24,530 nt of DNA, from positions 1-24,530 of the IMG/VR virus record IMGVR_UViG_3300047476_001557; one strand, 5' to 3'. Position numbers and translations under genes: made by a program. A model generated the notes under the pieces. The model did not search any database and had not been told where the DNA came from. It saw only the letters and a list, made by a program, of their open reading frames with translations. Source of the DNA: a virus. Shown in pieces: positions 22,782-24,530 of the stretch (position 1 is the first letter of the stretch; each line of letters opens with the position of its first letter).

Positions 22782-24530
22782 TCAAATCTGTGTTGTCTTG
22801 TAATTCAACCACTTTTGATAAGTCAATTGTATGAAGTTTAGCGAATAATCTTTCGTACTCTTCTTTTGTACAATCTTCAAATGGTGCTTGAATGTAACTT
22901 CCACCATCGTAAGGTAATACTGATAAACCATTGTAAAAGTCACGGTTTTCCCACATCCACTCACCAGCCAATTCCCAATCTTCATTTTTCAAACTGATTG
23001 TTGCCGATACGTTGTGTGTGTTAGAACCACTTCTGTGACCAGGTCTTACCCACTCTTGTGTAATTTTCTTAACACGGTCTAACAATTGGAATGGAGATTC
23101 TGTTCTCAAAATAGCCCCTTCAGGAGATTTTTGTGGAACCGAAATAACAGCGGTATCGTGTGGACGGAAGAATTCATCTTCAACCAACTCAGGGTGGTAG
23201 ATAGACAAGTATTGGTAAATTGCCTCATTCTTACCAACACGGACTCTACGGATGTAGTAATCGTTGTGCCATGCGTGGATACCTGAAGATGTTCCCAATG
23301 TCAGAGATGTTGTCCCAGCAGGTTTTACAGTAGTTGTACGAGCCGACTTGTTAACACCAATCAACTCAGCAACTCTTGCGTTTTCTTCTTTAACAAGTTT
23401 AGCAGCTTCTTTCATATTGTAACCCAATACAACACCTGAACCGATACCTGTCATAGATACACCAATCAACGCTTCTTTTTCAGTTGTACGTTTCCAAATA
23501 TCTCTCAAGTAATGGAAATCAGTGTAACCTGCTTGAAGTGTCCCGATAAAAGCCGCAGCTTTAACACGGTTGTTCAAATCCTCTTGTGATTCAATGTCAG
23601 AAACATTTACCTCACACAAGTTACAGAATTGATTTGGTCTCAATGCAATTTCACAACATGGGTTTGTTCCCCAATCTTTATCGTTTGTGAAGTAGATACC
23701 AGGTTCACCAGCTCCCGATGCTTCAACTCTTTTCCACAAATCCATAAAGAAATCTTTTGTGATTTTGTGTCTAACCAAAGCCGCTGAGTTGTTAGCTCTA
23801 CCTCTTTGTGGGTTTGTTTCCCACCAAGCACCTGACTTACAAGCAATCATATCGTTGTCATCAGCTGAGAACAATGATATCAAAGCCGCTCTACGAATAC
23901 CACCTGCAAGAACTGCATCTGCAATGTGACATACCATATCGTGTACTTCAATCGGTGATAATTTTTCACCATCTTCTTTAGCATCCAACATACCTTTCAA
24001 TTTGTGGATACAATCTTTCAATGGTTGAGGACCCGGTGCTTTACCACCTGATGTTACAAGTTGAGCCCCTTTTGGTCTAACATCTGAAAAATCAAATTCA
24101 GGTGTTGACAAGTTCTCGCCAAAGTAAGATTTCATTAATACTTTAATTGCGTCAGCCCAACCTTCAATAGAATCACCAACCAAGAATCTTCTTGTTCTAT
24201 TTGGGTTAGGTTTTCTAATTTCAGGAAGTTTCTCTACGTGATGTTTTTGAACTGAGTATCCAACACCAGTTCCACCCAACAACAAGAACATTGTTTCTGA
24301 GAATGCGTCCAAGTGGTCAATAGGAAGGTAAGCACAGTTGTAGATTCTGTTTGGAGAAATCTCAATTGGTTTACCACCAAATTGCATTGACCTCATTGAA
24401 GGTAATACTTTTTTATCATACACATACTTGTATACGTCCACAATTTCACCTGCGATGTGTGGGTATTTCTTGATGTGCATGTTCATGTTTCTTGTTACCA
24501 ATTCTTCCCAAGTTTCTCTTCTTTCCAACT
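22738..24530 (-). CDS. nrdJ: Adenosylcobalamin-dependent class II ribonucleotide reductase (5' end outside window)
   Basis: Converts ribonucleotides to deoxyribonucleotides using a 5'-deoxyadenosyl radical from coenzyme B12. The visible 596 residues match the monomeric Lactobacillus RTPR type. Counting from M at 24528, C65 (IYNCAY) fits RTPR C119. C291 in TNPCCEI fits the thiyl-radical C408, with N289 and E293 at the right spacing. C302 (QFCNL) lies 11 residues on, as C419 does. The C-terminal CAGGAC (C588, C593) has the same five-residue spacing as the RTPR redox pair C731/C736. GGTGVGYSV near 85-93 and KPAGTTSLTLGTSSGIHAWH are family segments. The frame is open to the window edge and RTPR is about 740 aa, so the true start lies upstream. 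One difference is CC in place of the usual CG after the proline. Phage reductases of this type supply dNTPs for replication. This gene precedes the baseplate operon. Confidence 0.93.
   Translation of the reverse strand, partial: LERRETWEELVTRNMNMHIKKYPHIAGEIVDVYKYVYDKKVLPSMRSMQFGGKPIEISPNRIYNCAYLPIDHLDAFSETMFLLLGGTGVGYSVQKHHVEKLPEIRKPNPNRTRRFLVGDSIEGWADAIKVLMKSYFGENLSTPEFDFSDVRPKGAQLVTSGGKAPGPQPLKDCIHKLKGMLDAKEDGEKLSPIEVHDMVCHIADAVLAGGIRRAALISLFSADDNDMIACKSGAWWETNPQRGRANNSAALVRHKITKDFFMDLWKRVEASGAGEPGIYFTNDKDWGTNPCCEIALRPNQFCNLCEVNVSDIESQEDLNNRVKAAAFIGTLQAGYTDFHYLRDIWKRTTEKEALIGVSMTGIGSGVVLGYNMKEAAKLVKEENARVAELIGVNKSARTTTVKPAGTTSLTLGTSSGIHAWHNDYYIRRVRVGKNEAIYQYLSIYHPELVEDEFFRPHDTAVISVPQKSPEGAILRTESPFQLLDRVKKITQEWVRPGHRSGSNTHNVSATISLKNEDWELAGEWMWENRDFYNGLSVLPYDGGSYIQAPFEDCTKEEYERLFAKLHTIDLSKVVELQDNTDLSGELACAGGACEIK

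Overview
The window looks like part of the late (virion structural) region of a tailed phage with a contractile, P2/T4-type baseplate. Every supportable gene is on the minus strand, so transcription runs from position 24530 towards 1. Genes are packed tightly with 1-14 base overlaps, and there is no gap longer than about 75 bases. The DNA is AT-rich. A Bacteroidota (Flavobacterium-like) host is suggested by two things: SprB-type repeats, best known from gliding-motility adhesins of that phylum, and start regions that lack clear Shine-Dalgarno sequences. The host assignment is inference. I saw no tRNA gene, CRISPR array, insertion sequence or attachment site, although I could not run an RNA search.

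Layout in transcription order: (1) 24530-22738, the 3' part of an adenosylcobalamin-dependent (class II) ribonucleotide reductase, overlapping a small Cys-rich DUF5522-like gene. (2) 22546-20238, gp25/gpW-like and gp6/gpJ-like baseplate wedge genes. (3) 20164-12933, three large unrecognised structural genes (1593, 563 and 259 aa), followed by a 359-aa protein with a PKD domain (12933-11854). (4) 11828-11304, a freestanding HNH endonuclease between structural genes. (5) 11297-7435, a 302-aa protein and a 984-aa protein with a central gpI/gp7-like segment. The order therefore resembles P2 W-J-I, with several large genes placed between J and I. (6) 7410-1, an adhesion/fibre block: a 919-aa protein with seven SprB-like repeats, a 96-aa protein that is a stand-alone copy of a small Cys-containing module, a 219-aa protein with that module plus a long Thr-Pro linker, a 189-aa fibre-like protein, a 336-aa Thr-Pro-linked protein, and a fibre protein with at least 390 residues of Gly-x-Ser collagen-like repeats that runs off the window.

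How they probably work together: the gp25, gp6 and gpI-like proteins would form the wedge around the tail hub. The very large proteins probably make peripheral baseplate parts. The last block would supply surface-exposed adhesins and fibres for host recognition. The reductase would supply deoxynucleotides for phage DNA synthesis. The most interesting features are the modular adhesin block (a shared N-terminal module, Thr-Pro linkers and varied tips), a C-terminal module shared by the 984- and 919-aa proteins, a strongly hydrophobic stretch inside the 1593-aa structural protein, and a recurring TATTTA element 11-24 bases upstream of seven start codons.
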